DNA of 64,000 bases from Spirochaetia bacterium (GCA_900767955.1 CAAGBC010000014.1:1-64000); one strand, 5' to 3'. Positions 1 through 8,799 are shown, counted from the stretch's first letter. Translations and numbers: made by a program. The notes: generated by a model from the letters alone, not told the origin.

Positions 1-141
1 GGAATTGGAAAACCAGAACCTTTAAAAGGCAATTTAGCAGGTTATTGGAGCCGCCGCATTGATGACTATAATCGAATCGTGTACAGAATTGATGGCGAAA
101 TCATAGAAATTGTTCAATGTGGAACACATTATCACAAATGA
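1..141 (+). CDS. yoeB: YoeB-family mRNA interferase toxin, C-terminal part
   Basis: Only the last 46 codons lie in the window, open from base 1 to the TGA at 139-141. The peptide carries the YoeB C-terminal signature: GxGKPEPLKG, then GYWSRRID and RIVYRI, ending in HYHK. YoeB is a RelE-fold ribosome-dependent endoribonuclease; the Arg and terminal His-Tyr residues are its catalytic positions and are present here. Its antitoxin (YefM/Phd type) would lie upstream, outside the window. The ATG of the next gene overlaps the stop (ATGA at 138-141), so the two are translationally coupled or simply abut. Confidence 0.85.
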   Translation, partial: GIGKPEPLKGNLAGYWSRRIDDYNRIVYRIDGEIIEIVQCGTHYHK

Positions 142-932
142 AAAAGAATTTAACAGGAAAAAAAATGTATTTAACTCTGGGAATCACCTGTGCTTGTATA
201 ATAGCTGTTGTTATTGCAATATCTACAATTGCAAACATTAATGTTCAGTGTATGAATAAATGCACAGAAAGCGCATTAAACATTGTAAAAAATAATTTTG
301 AAGTTTCGCAAATTGACTTAGGCAATAAAAGCAAAATGCAACTTAATGCCTTGATTAAATTTGATGTTGAACAATATGACATAAAAGACATAGGAAATCT
401 TTCTATTATGAAAGTGAATATGGGAATAATGCAAATGTTTACTTTTATTGTTACTCCAATTCACAAAAATATGCCTTTGCTTTCTGTTGATTATATGTAT
501 ATTTTAGGAAAAAGAAAATCTTACATAGAATATTATGATTTAGTTGAAACAAAAGATTCCACATATTTGAAATTACTGAACAAACTAGATTCCGTGATAA
601 AAAATTTTGATTATCTTAAAAATGTGGAAGTTACACCAGATTGGCATTACAGTCTTTTAACTGTAAAAACTTTTAAAGCTGGAAAAATCAAAAACGACAA
701 GGATTTACATTCCCTTTTAGAAAATTCCCTGATGGAATATTTTATATCTGCAAAGGAATTACAAAATCTAAACAATGAAAAACTACTTCAAAAAAAACAA
801 ATTACACTTGAATATACTAACGGATTAATAGAAAAAGGTGGAGTTTCAACAGATATTTTTAAAAAGTCCCTAGGAACTCAAGCAACAAAGCGTTTCTTTG
901 ATGAAACATTATTTGGAACTGCAAATTATTAA
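138..932 (+). CDS. membrane-anchored protein of unknown function
   Basis: This is a 264-residue protein with one hydrophobic segment at about residues 10-32 after a basic start, so most of it (about residue 35 on) probably lies outside the cytoplasm. I use the ATG at 138, which overlaps the yoeB stop; an in-frame ATG at 117 would lie deep inside yoeB and is less likely. No catalytic motif is recognised. The mature part alternates short beta-like and helical stretches and has a Lys-rich tail. A strong terminator follows at 973-1016. The product cannot be named from sequence alone. Confidence 0.65.
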   Translation: MKKNLTGKKMYLTLGITCACIIAVVIAISTIANINVQCMNKCTESALNIVKNNFEVSQIDLGNKSKMQLNALIKFDVEQYDIKDIGNLSIMKVNMGIMQMFTFIVTPIHKNMPLLSVDYMYILGKRKSYIEYYDLVETKDSTYLKLLNKLDSVIKNFDYLKNVEVTPDWHYSLLTVKTFKAGKIKNDKDLHSLLENSLMEYFISAKELQNLNNEKLLQKKQITLEYTNGLIEKGGVSTDIFKKSLGTQATKRFFDETLFGTANY

Positions 933-972
933 TCAATTCACAAAAGTAAAATTATATATTGTTTAGCCACAA

Positions 973-1016
973 AAAAAAGGAGAGCGCCCACAGCGTGAAG
1001 GGAACTCTCCTTTTTT
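973..1016. terminator. bidirectional Rho-independent terminator
   Basis: AAAAAAGGAGAG (973-984) pairs with CTCTCCTTTTTT (1005-1016). The A-run on one side and T-run on the other let it serve both the + gene ending at 932 and the - gene ending at 1057. Confidence 0.85.
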
Positions 1017-1056
1017 GTATGGTTTTTGTACAGTGGATTTTACCTTTTTGAAATAA

Positions 1057-1509
1057 TTATTCCAAAGGAATTTCCGGATGTTGAACAGTCAAAGTCATAT
1101 TCTTTTGTGACAGATAGAACATGTAAAGCACGACAGGTTCTTTGCCATTGTTTTCGCCATGATGGATTGCATCCACCATTTCTACTACAACTTCACCGGG
1201 ACGCAACACTTTTGTCTTTCCGTCCTGGGAATTGATAGTCAGTTCACCCTGCACTAATACACCGTGGTTCATTGCCACATGATGATGCCATCCCAATTTT
1301 TTTCCTGGTGGAATAATGTATTTTACTGCCACCAATTCAGGCTTTCCTTGTGGATAGTCTGGCAAATCCACTTCATTCCAACTTTGACTAGTGCGTAGCA
1401 ATTCAATGCTTTGCACTTCGCCATTTGCATCATCCTTGTTACTGCAACCGATGAAACAAATGGCACAGAGTATAAGGCCACTCACAAGCCATTTTGTTAA
1501 TTTATTCAT
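1057..1509 (-). CDS. cupin-domain lipoprotein
   Basis: The 150-residue product starts with a basic n-region, a hydrophobic core and a lipobox-like end (FIGC, Cys at about residue 22), so it is probably a lipoprotein. The rest is a single cupin_2 barrel: motif 1 includes GWHHH and an H with G (residues about 74-82), and motif 2 is LRPGEVV..., followed by a further His pair (AIHHGEN). These His residues would bind a metal. Cupins of this size act as small-molecule enzymes or sensors; the substrate cannot be inferred. It is transcribed alone, convergent with the upstream gene. Confidence 0.75.
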   Translation of the reverse strand: MNKLTKWLVSGLILCAICFIGCSNKDDANGEVQSIELLRTSQSWNEVDLPDYPQGKPELVAVKYIIPPGKKLGWHHHVAMNHGVLVQGELTINSQDGKTKVLRPGEVVVEMVDAIHHGENNGKEPVVLYMFYLSQKNMTLTVQHPEIPLE

Positions 1510-1982
1510 ATTCCAATTTTATCAATGATTTTTACTTGTGTCATGCCTTACTTGCGTGCTTTATATACTAAACTTACATTGATGCTTTCAATGCGGGATT
1601 CCATAAGTTTTTTTTCAAACGATGTTTGATTTTTTTTTATTACTTCTTTGTTTTTATTTTTTTTATAAAAATTATTACTACTTCATCTAAGGGAAGGGAA
1701 ACAGCTCGGAGTCCGAAGCCCGCAGTTTCCCTCCCCTTAAACCCCTCCCTTTTTGGGCACGGCTTAGGGCTCTGCCCTAAGAACCTGCATGCTTCAAAGT
1801 GAGTAGCGTTAGCTGCGAACAAATCCGCGTGGCATAAAATGTTTTTATTTTTGCTGAAATGCTTGATGTAATGGGGTTTGATTCCGATAAAATTATTGCA
1901 GAAACTATTAATAAAATTAAATCTATCTAAAAAATTCTTTCTATTATAATAAGAATTTATTTATAAACAAATGATGTTACTA
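1510..1982. other. non-coding stretch with a GC-rich hairpin block
   Basis: No gene is supported here. Bases about 1685-1840 are much richer in G and C than the surroundings and contain short inverted repeats (gggaaac with gtttccc; agggc with gccct). Open frames across it have a composition typical of non-coding GC-rich filler. Similar blocks recur at 18316-18580 and 24201-24271, which suggests a dispersed element family. Confidence 0.5.
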
Positions 1983-2011
1983 TTGACAGAAACGATATGC
2001 TATTGTATATT
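1983..2011 (+). promoter_or_regulatory. sigma-70 promoter for the trpB leader
   Basis: TTGACA at 1983-1988, a 17-base spacer, then TATATT at 2006-2011. The predicted start near 2018 gives a leader of about 250 bases before trpB, long enough for the structured RNA at 2067-2234. Confidence 0.7.
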
Positions 2012-2066
2012 CATATTACGATGTTTCTATTAAAAGAAGCATTATTTAATTGTAAATGCGCAAAGG

Positions 2067-2257
2067 ATTGTAAGGGCGGCGACGATAGGAGCCGTTGTTG
2101 CTTGGTTCGAGATGCTCAACAACCAGCAACTATGCGATGTAGCTAACCAAGCAATAATGAAGCTGCGGTAGACAGCGTAACCCTGAAAAGCCTGGTCTGA
2201 ATAAAGGCACTTTATTCAGATGCGCCCGTATAATTTAGATGATTTTTAATTTTTTTT
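2067..2257 (+). ncRNA. structured leader or small RNA upstream of trpB
   Basis: The segment is closed by a long stem: 2067-2078 pairs with 2223-2234 (11 of 12 positions, one mismatch, one G-U). Inside, 2098-2107 (TTGCTTGGTT) pairs perfectly with 2145-2154. An alternative pairing of 2094-2100 with 2117-2123 (GTTGTTG/CAACAAC) would exclude it. GCTG/CAGC forms at 2162-2176, and 2197-2206 pairs perfectly with 2210-2219 around a three-base loop. A T-rich run (2244-2257) follows and abuts the trpB ribosome site. The length and closed ends could fit a 6S-like RNA; the competing stems could fit a riboswitch or attenuator. I could not match T-box, TPP, SAM, lysine, glycine or c-di-GMP consensus sequences. 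Confidence 0.5.
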
Positions 2258-2267
2258 GGAGAAAATT

Positions 2268-3476
2268 ATGGAATATTTGAAACAGTTCCCTAACAAAGAA
2301 GGATATTTTGGAGAATACGGTGGGTCTTTTGTGCCAGAAGTTCTTCAAAAGGAAATGGATAAAATTACAAAGGCTTACTACACTATTAGCAAATCTCACG
2401 ATTTTATTAACGAATTGCGTAGTATTAGAAAGCATTTTCAGGGACGCCCAACTCCTGTTTATTACTGCCGCCGTTTGTCAGAAAAATGTGGTGGTCGCAT
2501 TTACTTGAAGCGTGAAGACTTGAATCATACTGGGGCTCACAAATTGAATCACTGTATGGGCGAAGCGTTGCTTGCAAAATATATGGGCAAGAAAAAGGTA
2601 ATTGCAGAAACTGGTGCTGGTCAACACGGTGTTGCATTGGCTACTGCAGCTGCTTATTTTGGTTTGGAATGTGAAATTCACATGGGCGAAGTTGATATTG
2701 CAAAGGAACATCCAAATGTTGTTCGTATGAAGTTGCTTGGGGCAAAAGTTGTTCCTGTAACTCACGGGCTTAAGACTTTGAAGGAAGCTGTGGATTCTGC
2801 TTTTGATGCTTACTTAAAAGACCCTGTGAACAGCATTTACTGTATTGGTTCTGTTGTTGGGCCTCACCCATTCCCAATGATGGTGCGTGATTTTCAGCAT
2901 GTTATTGGCGTAGAATCTCGTGAACAGTTTTTGGAAATGACTGGGGAACTTCCTGATGAAGTTTGTGCTTGTGTTGGTGGTGGTTCTAACGCAATGGGTA
3001 TGTTCAGCGGATTTTTGGATGATGACGGTGTTCGCCTAACTGGTGTTGAACCTTCTGGTCGTTCATTAAAAATGGGTGACCACGCTGCAAGTCTTTCTTA
3101 CGGAACTCCTGGAATTTTGCACGGATTTAAAACTTATTTGCTACAAAACGAAAAAGGTGAACCAGCTCCTGTTTATTCTATTTCTAGTGGTTTGGATTAT
3201 CCAGGAAGTGGCCCTGAACACTGTATGCTTAAAGATTCTGGTCGTATTCAGTACACTGTAGCAAGTGATAAAGAATGTTTGGAAGCATTTTATACTCTTT
3301 GTCGCTTGGAAGGAATTATTCCTGCTCTTGAAAGCGCTCACGCTGTGGCTTACGCTATGAAGGCAGCTCAAGAAAGACCAGAAAAATCTATTCTTGTTTG
3401 TTTGTCTGGCCGCGGTGATAAAGACATTGACTTTATTGTAGACAACTACGGAACTGGCGAAGAATATTTGAAGTAG
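2268..3476 (+). CDS. trpB: tryptophan synthase beta chain
   Basis: The PLP enzyme condenses indole with serine to give tryptophan. The 402-residue length and opening ([11 protein letters not shown]) match the TrpB1 class. The PLP lysine sits in HTGAHKLNH (about residue 85), and the Gly-rich phosphate loop is GGGSNAMG. I chose the ATG at 2268 because GGAG (2258-2261) lies six bases before it; a TTG at 2256 in the same frame has no such site. No trpA or other trp gene is adjacent, so this is a solitary trpB, perhaps for indole salvage. The upstream leader RNA probably regulates it or is an independent RNA. A terminator follows. Confidence 0.95.
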   Translation: MEYLKQFPNKEGYFGEYGGSFVPEVLQKEMDKITKAYYTISKSHDFINELRSIRKHFQGRPTPVYYCRRLSEKCGGRIYLKREDLNHTGAHKLNHCMGEALLAKYMGKKKVIAETGAGQHGVALATAAAYFGLECEIHMGEVDIAKEHPNVVRMKLLGAKVVPVTHGLKTLKEAVDSAFDAYLKDPVNSIYCIGSVVGPHPFPMMVRDFQHVIGVESREQFLEMTGELPDEVCACVGGGSNAMGMFSGFLDDDGVRLTGVEPSGRSLKMGDHAASLSYGTPGILHGFKTYLLQNEKGEPAPVYSISSGLDYPGSGPEHCMLKDSGRIQYTVASDKECLEAFYTLCRLEGIIPALESAHAVAYAMKAAQERPEKSILVCLSGRGDKDIDFIVDNYGTGEEYLK

Positions 3477-3514
3477 TTTCCACTACACTTGCCACAAGGG
3501 ACGATATTAGTTAA

Positions 3515-3562
3515 GGGGATGACACTATGATTGATTCATACAGGTCGTCCCCCGTTTTTTTT
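3515..3562 (+). terminator. Rho-independent terminator after trpB
   Basis: GGGGATGAC (3515-3523) pairs with GTCGTCCCC (about 3544-3552, one G-U), followed by a run of eight T. Confidence 0.75.
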
Positions 3563-3566
3563 ATGA

Positions 3567-3635
3567 GATCCTGACTTTCGTCAGGATGACAAACCATTAT
3601 GCAGAGTGGCGCAGGATAATTCTGAATGACAAAGC
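3567..3635. repeat. dispersed palindromic repeat, degenerate
   Basis: A hairpin ATCCTGAC...GTCAGGAT at about 3568-3589 is followed by GATGACAAA and then by a second weaker unit ending TGAATGACAAAG. The wording (GATTCNGNATCTCA / TGTCATTC on the other strand) resembles the units at 42534-42606 and 47191-47324. Confidence 0.5.
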
Positions 3636-3636
3636 A

Positions 3637-3665
3637 TTGACACTGATTTTTTCATAACATAAAAT
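3637..3665 (+). promoter_or_regulatory. promoter of the nucleotide cyclase gene
   Basis: TTGACA (3637-3642), 17-base spacer, TAAAAT (3660-3665). The ATG follows only seven bases later, so transcription should start at or next to the start codon. Confidence 0.75.
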
Positions 3666-3672
3666 TATTTTT

Positions 3673-5187
3673 ATGAAAATAAAAATAATTTCACTTATTT
3701 ACGGATTAATTCTAATTACTATAAACATTTTAGCCGTTTTTCTTACTTCCACACTTTTATGTAATGTATTAACTGACACAAATCTTTTAAATATTATGGA
3801 AAAGTTTTTAGAAGAACATACATTCCTAAATATTACTTTACAAATTTTGCCTTTTACTGTGCCTCTTTTATTTTGTGTCACATACACAACAAAACTTAAT
3901 AAATCTAATGATATTCAACAAAGAAAAAAACTTTTAGCAAATACACCTTTTGTTTATTCCATAATAGGAATTTCTGGTTGGCTTATAGGATTTTTAATAA
4001 ACTTTGGTTTAACTTTTTATTTCAAATTAAAATTCAATTCTCATATTTTTAATTTTCTTTTGGAACAATCATTTTACTATGTGTTTATGATAATTTTTAC
4101 CTTTATGGGAACTTTCTTTATACTGGAATCAATTAATAGAAAATATGTTCTTCCACATTTTATTCCAGATGGGCATATTTCAGAAATAAAAGGCGTATTT
4201 TCACCTTCTATCACTTTTATTTATATTCTATTGTATATAACACTCTGTATATTTCCTTGCTGTATTCTTTTTTCAAGTTTTATAATCAATTCAGATTTTG
4301 AATTTTCCAGCCAAAATATTAAATCATTAATTCTGATAAGCATATTTTTAACCGCTAACCTTTTGTTGACAATTGTAATTTCACGCTTTTATTCAAAACC
4401 TCTTTTGAGATTAAAAGATTGTGCACAAAATATTGCCAACGGAAATTACGACATTCACACAGGAATTTCAACTGGTGATGAATTGGGTGTTTTAAGCGAC
4501 ACTTTTAATGATATGGCCGTTTCCCTAAAAGAAAAGGAACTTATGTATGATACTTTTGGCAAAGTTGTTACTCCAGAAATTCGAAATTGGCTTTTGCAAG
4601 GGAACACAAATCTTGGAGGTGAAACTGTTTGTGCCACAATTCTTTTTTGCGACATCAGAGGCTTTACAACCCTTTCGGAACAAATCAATCCAAAACAAGT
4701 TGTTAGTTTACTGAATAAATATTTTTCCCGCATGGAACAATGTATTGTAAAACACAACGGAATTATTAACAAATATATCGGGGACGCAATTATGGCAATT
4801 TTTGGTGTTCCTTTGGCAAATCAAAATCAAGCAATCGACGCATACAAATGCTGTCTTGATATGCGTAAAACTTTGGCAGAACTAAACAAAGAACTAAAAG
4901 CCGAAAATATGCCACAGTTAAATTTTGGAATCGGACTTCACACAGGAAATGTGTTGGCAGGAAATATCAGTTCCACAAGTAGAATGGAATATACAGTAAT
5001 TGGTGACACAGTAAATGTTGCCAGCAGAATAGAATCTTTGTGCAAAGAACATAATTGCGATTTGCTTGTTTCAGAAACAACAGTGGAATCAATAGTCACT
5101 TGTGGTGGTTCCGTGCCACAACTAGAATCCATAGGCGAAACCCAAATCCGCGGCCGCAAAACCACAATCAACATTTACAAAGGGTAA
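3673..5187 (+). CDS. membrane class III adenylate/guanylate cyclase with HAMP domain
   Basis: The 504-residue protein makes cAMP or cGMP from the nucleoside triphosphate. About six hydrophobic segments fill residues 5-235; a HAMP linker (LRLKDCAQNIANGNYDIHTG...) covers about 238-295, and the cyclase domain about 315-500. The domain has the metal-binding FCDIRGFTTLSE, then KYIGDAIMAIFG and GIGLHTGNVLAG, and ends with VIGDTVNVASRIESL. The second Asp (GDA) and the NVASR Asn/Arg are present, so it should be active. The gene is monocistronic with its own promoter and no ribosome-binding site, consistent with a leaderless mRNA. The ligand sensed by the membrane part is unknown. Confidence 0.92.
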   Translation: MKIKIISLIYGLILITINILAVFLTSTLLCNVLTDTNLLNIMEKFLEEHTFLNITLQILPFTVPLLFCVTYTTKLNKSNDIQQRKKLLANTPFVYSIIGISGWLIGFLINFGLTFYFKLKFNSHIFNFLLEQSFYYVFMIIFTFMGTFFILESINRKYVLPHFIPDGHISEIKGVFSPSITFIYILLYITLCIFPCCILFSSFIINSDFEFSSQNIKSLILISIFLTANLLLTIVISRFYSKPLLRLKDCAQNIANGNYDIHTGISTGDELGVLSDTFNDMAVSLKEKELMYDTFGKVVTPEIRNWLLQGNTNLGGETVCATILFCDIRGFTTLSEQINPKQVVSLLNKYFSRMEQCIVKHNGIINKYIGDAIMAIFGVPLANQNQAIDAYKCCLDMRKTLAELNKELKAENMPQLNFGIGLHTGNVLAGNISSTSRMEYTVIGDTVNVASRIESLCKEHNCDLLVSETTVESIVTCGGSVPQLESIGETQIRGRKTTINIYKG

Positions 5188-5224
5188 AATATGCAATATT
5201 AGTTTACAATTTTGTATATTTTAC

Positions 5225-5252
5225 TTGACATTAATCTAAATCATTATATTAT
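5225..5252 (+). promoter_or_regulatory. promoter of the XRE-PIN toxin-antitoxin operon
   Basis: TTGACA (5225-5230), 16-base spacer, TATTAT (5247-5252). The start codon at 5262 is nine bases beyond the -10 box and there is no purine-rich ribosome site, again pointing to a leaderless message. Confidence 0.65.
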
Positions 5253-5261
5253 ATTCATTGT

Positions 5262-5792
5262 ATGAAAGAAATTTTAATAAAACTTAGACAAGAAAATCGT
5301 TATTCTCAAAGTTTACTTGCAAAAATTCTTGGAATTTCACGACAAGCTTACATAAAATATGAATTAGGGGAAGTCGAACCGTCTGTAGAAATTGTTAGAA
5401 AACTTAGCAAAATTTATAATGTTCCTTATGATGTTTTAATAGATAACGCAGTTCTTCCTTATAAAAAAATTGAATATAAAATTCCAACAGAACCTACATT
5501 AGAAGTTGCTTCCCCTACAACAGTTTATTCACCTTCTTATAATGATTCAGACACAGATAACACAATTGAATATTTTAAAAACCAATTAGACTACTTACAA
5601 TCAGTAATCATAGAAATGAAAAATAAATTAAACAAAATCCAAATTCATGATTCCAATTCGCTTACACTTGAAAATTACTCTTCTTATTCAAAATCAAAAT
5701 CTTTTAACAAAGATGATTTTTTTAATAAAGTCGGAAAACAAAACATAGACAGTTCGTATTTAACAGAACTAAGGGAAAAAAGTTCTACATGA
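5262..5792 (+). CDS. XRE-family HTH regulator, probable antitoxin
   Basis: Residues 1-60 form a Cro/CI helix-turn-helix (SQSLLAKILGISRQAYIKYE). The rest is low in hydrophobic content, with a short helical stretch at about 100-125 (YFKNQLDYLQSVIIEMKNKL) that could dimerise or bind the toxin. The stop codon overlaps the ATG of the PIN gene by four bases (ATGA), the usual arrangement of a toxin-antitoxin pair. Its job would be to repress its own promoter and neutralise the PIN RNase. Pairing of a PIN toxin with an XRE protein rather than a VapB-type antitoxin is less usual. Start at the leaderless ATG. Confidence 0.75.
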   Translation: MKEILIKLRQENRYSQSLLAKILGISRQAYIKYELGEVEPSVEIVRKLSKIYNVPYDVLIDNAVLPYKKIEYKIPTEPTLEVASPTTVYSPSYNDSDTDNTIEYFKNQLDYLQSVIIEMKNKLNKIQIHDSNSLTLENYSSYSKSKSFNKDDFFNKVGKQNIDSSYLTELREKSST

Positions 5793-6169
5793 TTCTATTT
5801 GATACAAATGTCATAATTGATATGCTTAATAATGAAAATGATTATCGCTGGAACTACCTTTCACAAGAAGAATGTGTTATATGTGGTGTAGTAATTTCTG
5901 AACTATATAGTGGAATTAAAAATAAAAAAGAATTAAAGGCTGTAGAACTTTTTGTTAATTCACTAGATTGTCTTTCAATTGAAAATGAAGATTGGAAAAA
6001 AATAGGTGAATTAATTTATAATCTTAAAAAAAACGGTATTTCCGTTCCATTTCAAGATGCAATTTTAGGATATCTTTCCATTAAGCATAGTTGTAAAATA
6101 CTTACAAATGACAAACATTTTTCTATGATGCAATCAATTGACAATAGGATATCATTATGCAAGTTTTAG
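5789..6169 (+). CDS. vapC: PIN-domain RNase, VapC-like toxin
   Basis: The 126-residue protein matches the PIN fold in length and motifs: FDTNVIIDML at the N-terminus gives the first catalytic Asp, SELYSG the conserved Glu, and PFQDAILG plus ILTNDKHF the third and fourth acidic positions. VapC toxins cleave tRNA or rRNA. It is co-translated with the XRE gene. Its last 13 bases overlap the start of the acetyltransferase gene. Confidence 0.88.
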   Translation: MILFDTNVIIDMLNNENDYRWNYLSQEECVICGVVISELYSGIKNKKELKAVELFVNSLDCLSIENEDWKKIGELIYNLKKNGISVPFQDAILGYLSIKHSCKILTNDKHFSMMQSIDNRISLCKF

Positions 6170-7131
6170 ATTTTTATGCGCTTACACAAGATGGGCAACA
6201 TTTTTGGTTGGAACAAATTAGCAAAACAAAATGGGACGCGGCTGATTTTTTAATTTCTATAATCTTAAAGGAAGAATTTTATTCAACTTTGGGAAATGAT
6301 TCCAAATTGTATTTATTAACACTCCAAAATGAACTTGTTTGTTTTTGTACATTTGCTGAACAAGATTGTATTCGTGACAAAAAACTGTTCCCATGGATTG
6401 GATTCGTTTTTACAGTAGAAAAATACCGTGGCAACCGTTACGCATTTGATTTATTCGATTACATTTTTGAAACAGAACGCAAAAAACAAAATCCAGCTGC
6501 AAAAATATACATTGCAACAGACCACCAAAATTTATACGAAAAATACGGATTCACATTTTTAGAAAAGCGCATAGATGTTTGGGGCGATGAATGCAAAATC
6601 TATTACAAAAATGTTGTGGCCCTTCCAGAATTAGAAACATCACGCCTAAAACTAAAAATGCTTACTGGAAAACACAACAAAGACGCATTCAAATGGGCAG
6701 GAGACCCAATCGTAAATAAATTTATGATTTATCCATTATACACAAATTGCCACGATGTAAAAAAATGGTTAAACACCTTATATATAGAAGAAAAACAAAT
6801 AGATTACGGATTTTTTCTAAAAGATACAGATGAATTAATCGGCAGCGGTGGAATTTATTTCCATCCAGAAAATAACACATGGGCAATCGGTTACAACTTG
6901 CGCCATGACATGTGGAATAAAGGGCTCGCAACAGAAGCAATGCAAAAAATCATAGAATACGCGTGTTCCAAATATGACATAAAAAAAATCACAGGAACAT
7001 TTGCTACACAAAATATTGCAAGCCAAAAAGTTATGGAAAAACTTGGAATGACTTTTGACAAAGACACAGAATATTCCAAATTCGACGAATCCCAAACTTT
7101 CAAGGCAAAAATTTTTTCAAAATTGCTATAA
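6157..7131 (+). CDS. tandem GNAT acetyltransferase
   Basis: Two GNAT domains are joined in 324 residues. The first (about 1-150) has FTVEKYRGNRYAFDLFDYIF as its acetyl-CoA loop; the second (about 152-324) opens with ETSRLKLKML and has WNKGLATEAMQKII, the pattern of RimJ/RimL-type N-acetyltransferases. The second domain has the better cofactor motif (NKGLATEA), so it is the more likely catalytic unit. The ATG at 6157 overlaps the end of the PIN gene, and the context suggests it travels with the toxin-antitoxin pair. Substrate unknown. An antitoxin-like or toxin-like role is possible but not shown. Confidence 0.8.
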   Translation: MQVLDFYALTQDGQHFWLEQISKTKWDAADFLISIILKEEFYSTLGNDSKLYLLTLQNELVCFCTFAEQDCIRDKKLFPWIGFVFTVEKYRGNRYAFDLFDYIFETERKKQNPAAKIYIATDHQNLYEKYGFTFLEKRIDVWGDECKIYYKNVVALPELETSRLKLKMLTGKHNKDAFKWAGDPIVNKFMIYPLYTNCHDVKKWLNTLYIEEKQIDYGFFLKDTDELIGSGGIYFHPENNTWAIGYNLRHDMWNKGLATEAMQKIIEYACSKYDIKKITGTFATQNIASQKVMEKLGMTFDKDTEYSKFDESQTFKAKIFSKLL

Positions 7132-7197
7132 ATTAAAAATTAGTTATAGATTTTTTATTATGTTCCAAAATTGCTAGTAATGGGTTAATATTATTTT

Positions 7198-8304
7198 ATG
7201 AAAAGACTAACTTATTTAGACGGATTAAAAGGCTGGTGTGCAATTTCTGTTTGCATATTCCATTTTTTATTAATGTTTGCAGTTGACGGTTTTGTTGGCT
7301 GGAAATGTATGCCCCAAGCCCAAGCAAATCCCGTTAGTTATTATTTTGCAAATTTTCCTTATTCAGTTTTAACAAATAATTCATTTCCGTTGTACATTTT
7401 TTTTGCTATTTTATCTTTTGTTGTTGCCCATTCATTTTTACAAAACAAAAACCACGAAAGCCTAAAAGCAAAAGCAATCACTCGATATTTTAGATTTATG
7501 CCAATCGTTGTAATTTCATGCTTTATTGCATATTTACTTTTGAAATTCAATTTATGCAAATTCCACGAATTATATCTTTTGACAAAAAACACTTGGGCCG
7601 CAGCAAGAATCGAAGAAACTTATTCATTTTTTAGATTCTTAAAAGAAAGCCTTTTTACTTCATTTTTCAAGGGAACACAATTAGTTTCTCCACTTTGGTG
7701 TTTGCACTATTTATTTCTAGGTTCCTTCCTTACATATTTTGTAATGTGGATTTATGACAAAATTAGCAACAAATATGCATTATTCACCTTTTTAATTGTA
7801 ATGTTCTATTTTGTAAATCCAAATTACATTGCATTCATAGTTGGAATAATTTCTGCAATAATTTGCCACAATGAATATTCAATAAAAAAAATAAATTGCC
7901 TTTTGTTAATCATACTTGGTTGTGTTTTTGGATTATTTCCGCCAGTTTTGATTAATAATTTCACCAACATAGAAACTTTTTACGCAATCGGCGCAGGTTT
8001 AATTTTGGTGGGAACGCATTATTGTTTTCAGAATAATTATTTTTTAAATAATCAGTTCATTCTCTTCTGCGGAAAAGAAAGTTTCAGCCTAATTATTGTT
8101 GAATTTTTAATTTTGCAATCACTAAACATTTACTTATTTTTAATTTTCCACAAAATGGGAATAAATTTTACAATGAATATTATTTTTAATCTTCTAATAA
8201 ATATGACATTAAGTTTTTTTGCAACATGGATTTACAGCAAAACCATAACGCCATTAACAAATTACCTCTGCAAAAAAATAAGTTCAAAATTTATTGTGGA
8301 ATAA
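7198..8304 (+). CDS. membrane acyltransferase, family 3 (OafA/NodX type)
   Basis: A 368-residue protein with about ten hydrophobic segments. The N-terminal motif YLDGLKGWCAISVCIFHF contains the family's D-G-L-(R/K)-G and conserved His. A second conserved His sits in PLWCLHYLFLGS. These enzymes transfer acetyl or other acyl groups to sugars or lipids at the inner membrane; the acceptor is unknown. A weak promoter (TTCCAA, 17 bases, TAATAT at 7186-7191) ends six bases before the ATG. Confidence 0.85.
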   Translation: MKRLTYLDGLKGWCAISVCIFHFLLMFAVDGFVGWKCMPQAQANPVSYYFANFPYSVLTNNSFPLYIFFAILSFVVAHSFLQNKNHESLKAKAITRYFRFMPIVVISCFIAYLLLKFNLCKFHELYLLTKNTWAAARIEETYSFFRFLKESLFTSFFKGTQLVSPLWCLHYLFLGSFLTYFVMWIYDKISNKYALFTFLIVMFYFVNPNYIAFIVGIISAIICHNEYSIKKINCLLLIILGCVFGLFPPVLINNFTNIETFYAIGAGLILVGTHYCFQNNYFLNNQFILFCGKESFSLIIVEFLILQSLNIYLFLIFHKMGINFTMNIIFNLLINMTLSFFATWIYSKTITPLTNYLCKKISSKFIVE

Positions 8305-8322
8305 TTTACAAGGAAAAAAATT

Positions 8323-8799
8323 ATGTTTAGAGAATTAGTCAGAAAAAATAAAGAACTATCAAAAGAGGAATGTATAAAAATTCTTACCGAAGAAAAACGC
8401 GGTGTGCTTTCTGTAATTGGTGACAACGATTATCCCTACGGAATGCCAATGAATCATTTTTATGATATAGAAGATAATTGCGTTTATTTTCATTGCGGAA
8501 ACATCGGCCACAGATTAGATTCACTTCGCAACCACAACAAAGCATCTTTTTGCGTATATGACAAAGGCTTTCAAAAAGAAAATCACTGGGAATTAATTTT
8601 CAAAAGCGTAATAATTTTTGGCACAATCGAAATAATCGACAACAAAGACAAAATAATTGAAATCACCACAAAACTTTCACACAAATTTACACAAGATGAT
8701 AATTACATCCAAAAAGAAATCCACGCGGCCCTAAGCAGAACACTTTTACTAAAACTAAACATCCACCACATCTGCGGAAAATCCGTCACCGAATCATAA
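8323..8799 (+). CDS. pyridoxamine 5'-phosphate oxidase-family flavoprotein (NimA-like)
   Basis: A 158-residue split-barrel flavin-binding protein. The pattern KRGVLSVIGDNDYPYGMPMNH and YFHCGNIGHRLDSLR is that of the PPOX group that includes 5-nitroimidazole reductases (Nim). It would bind FMN and reduce a small substrate. It follows the acyltransferase gene after 18 bases with AAGGA in front of its ATG, so the two are probably co-transcribed. The physiological substrate is not known. Confidence 0.85.
   Translation: MFRELVRKNKELSKEECIKILTEEKRGVLSVIGDNDYPYGMPMNHFYDIEDNCVYFHCGNIGHRLDSLRNHNKASFCVYDKGFQKENHWELIFKSVIIFGTIEIIDNKDKIIEITTKLSHKFTQDDNYIQKEIHAALSRTLLLKLNIHHICGKSVTES

Noticed and set aside
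1640..1822. A 60-codon minus-strand reading frame
   Set aside because: It lies wholly in a GC-rich hairpin block, has no ribosome site and an amino-acid mix typical of non-coding GC-rich sequence.
2067..2257. T-box, TPP, SAM, lysine, glycine or c-di-GMP riboswitch before trpB
   Set aside because: No GGUGG-type T-box, no CUGAGA...ACCUGA pair and no other conserved core could be aligned by eye; the segment is kept only as an unassigned structured RNA.
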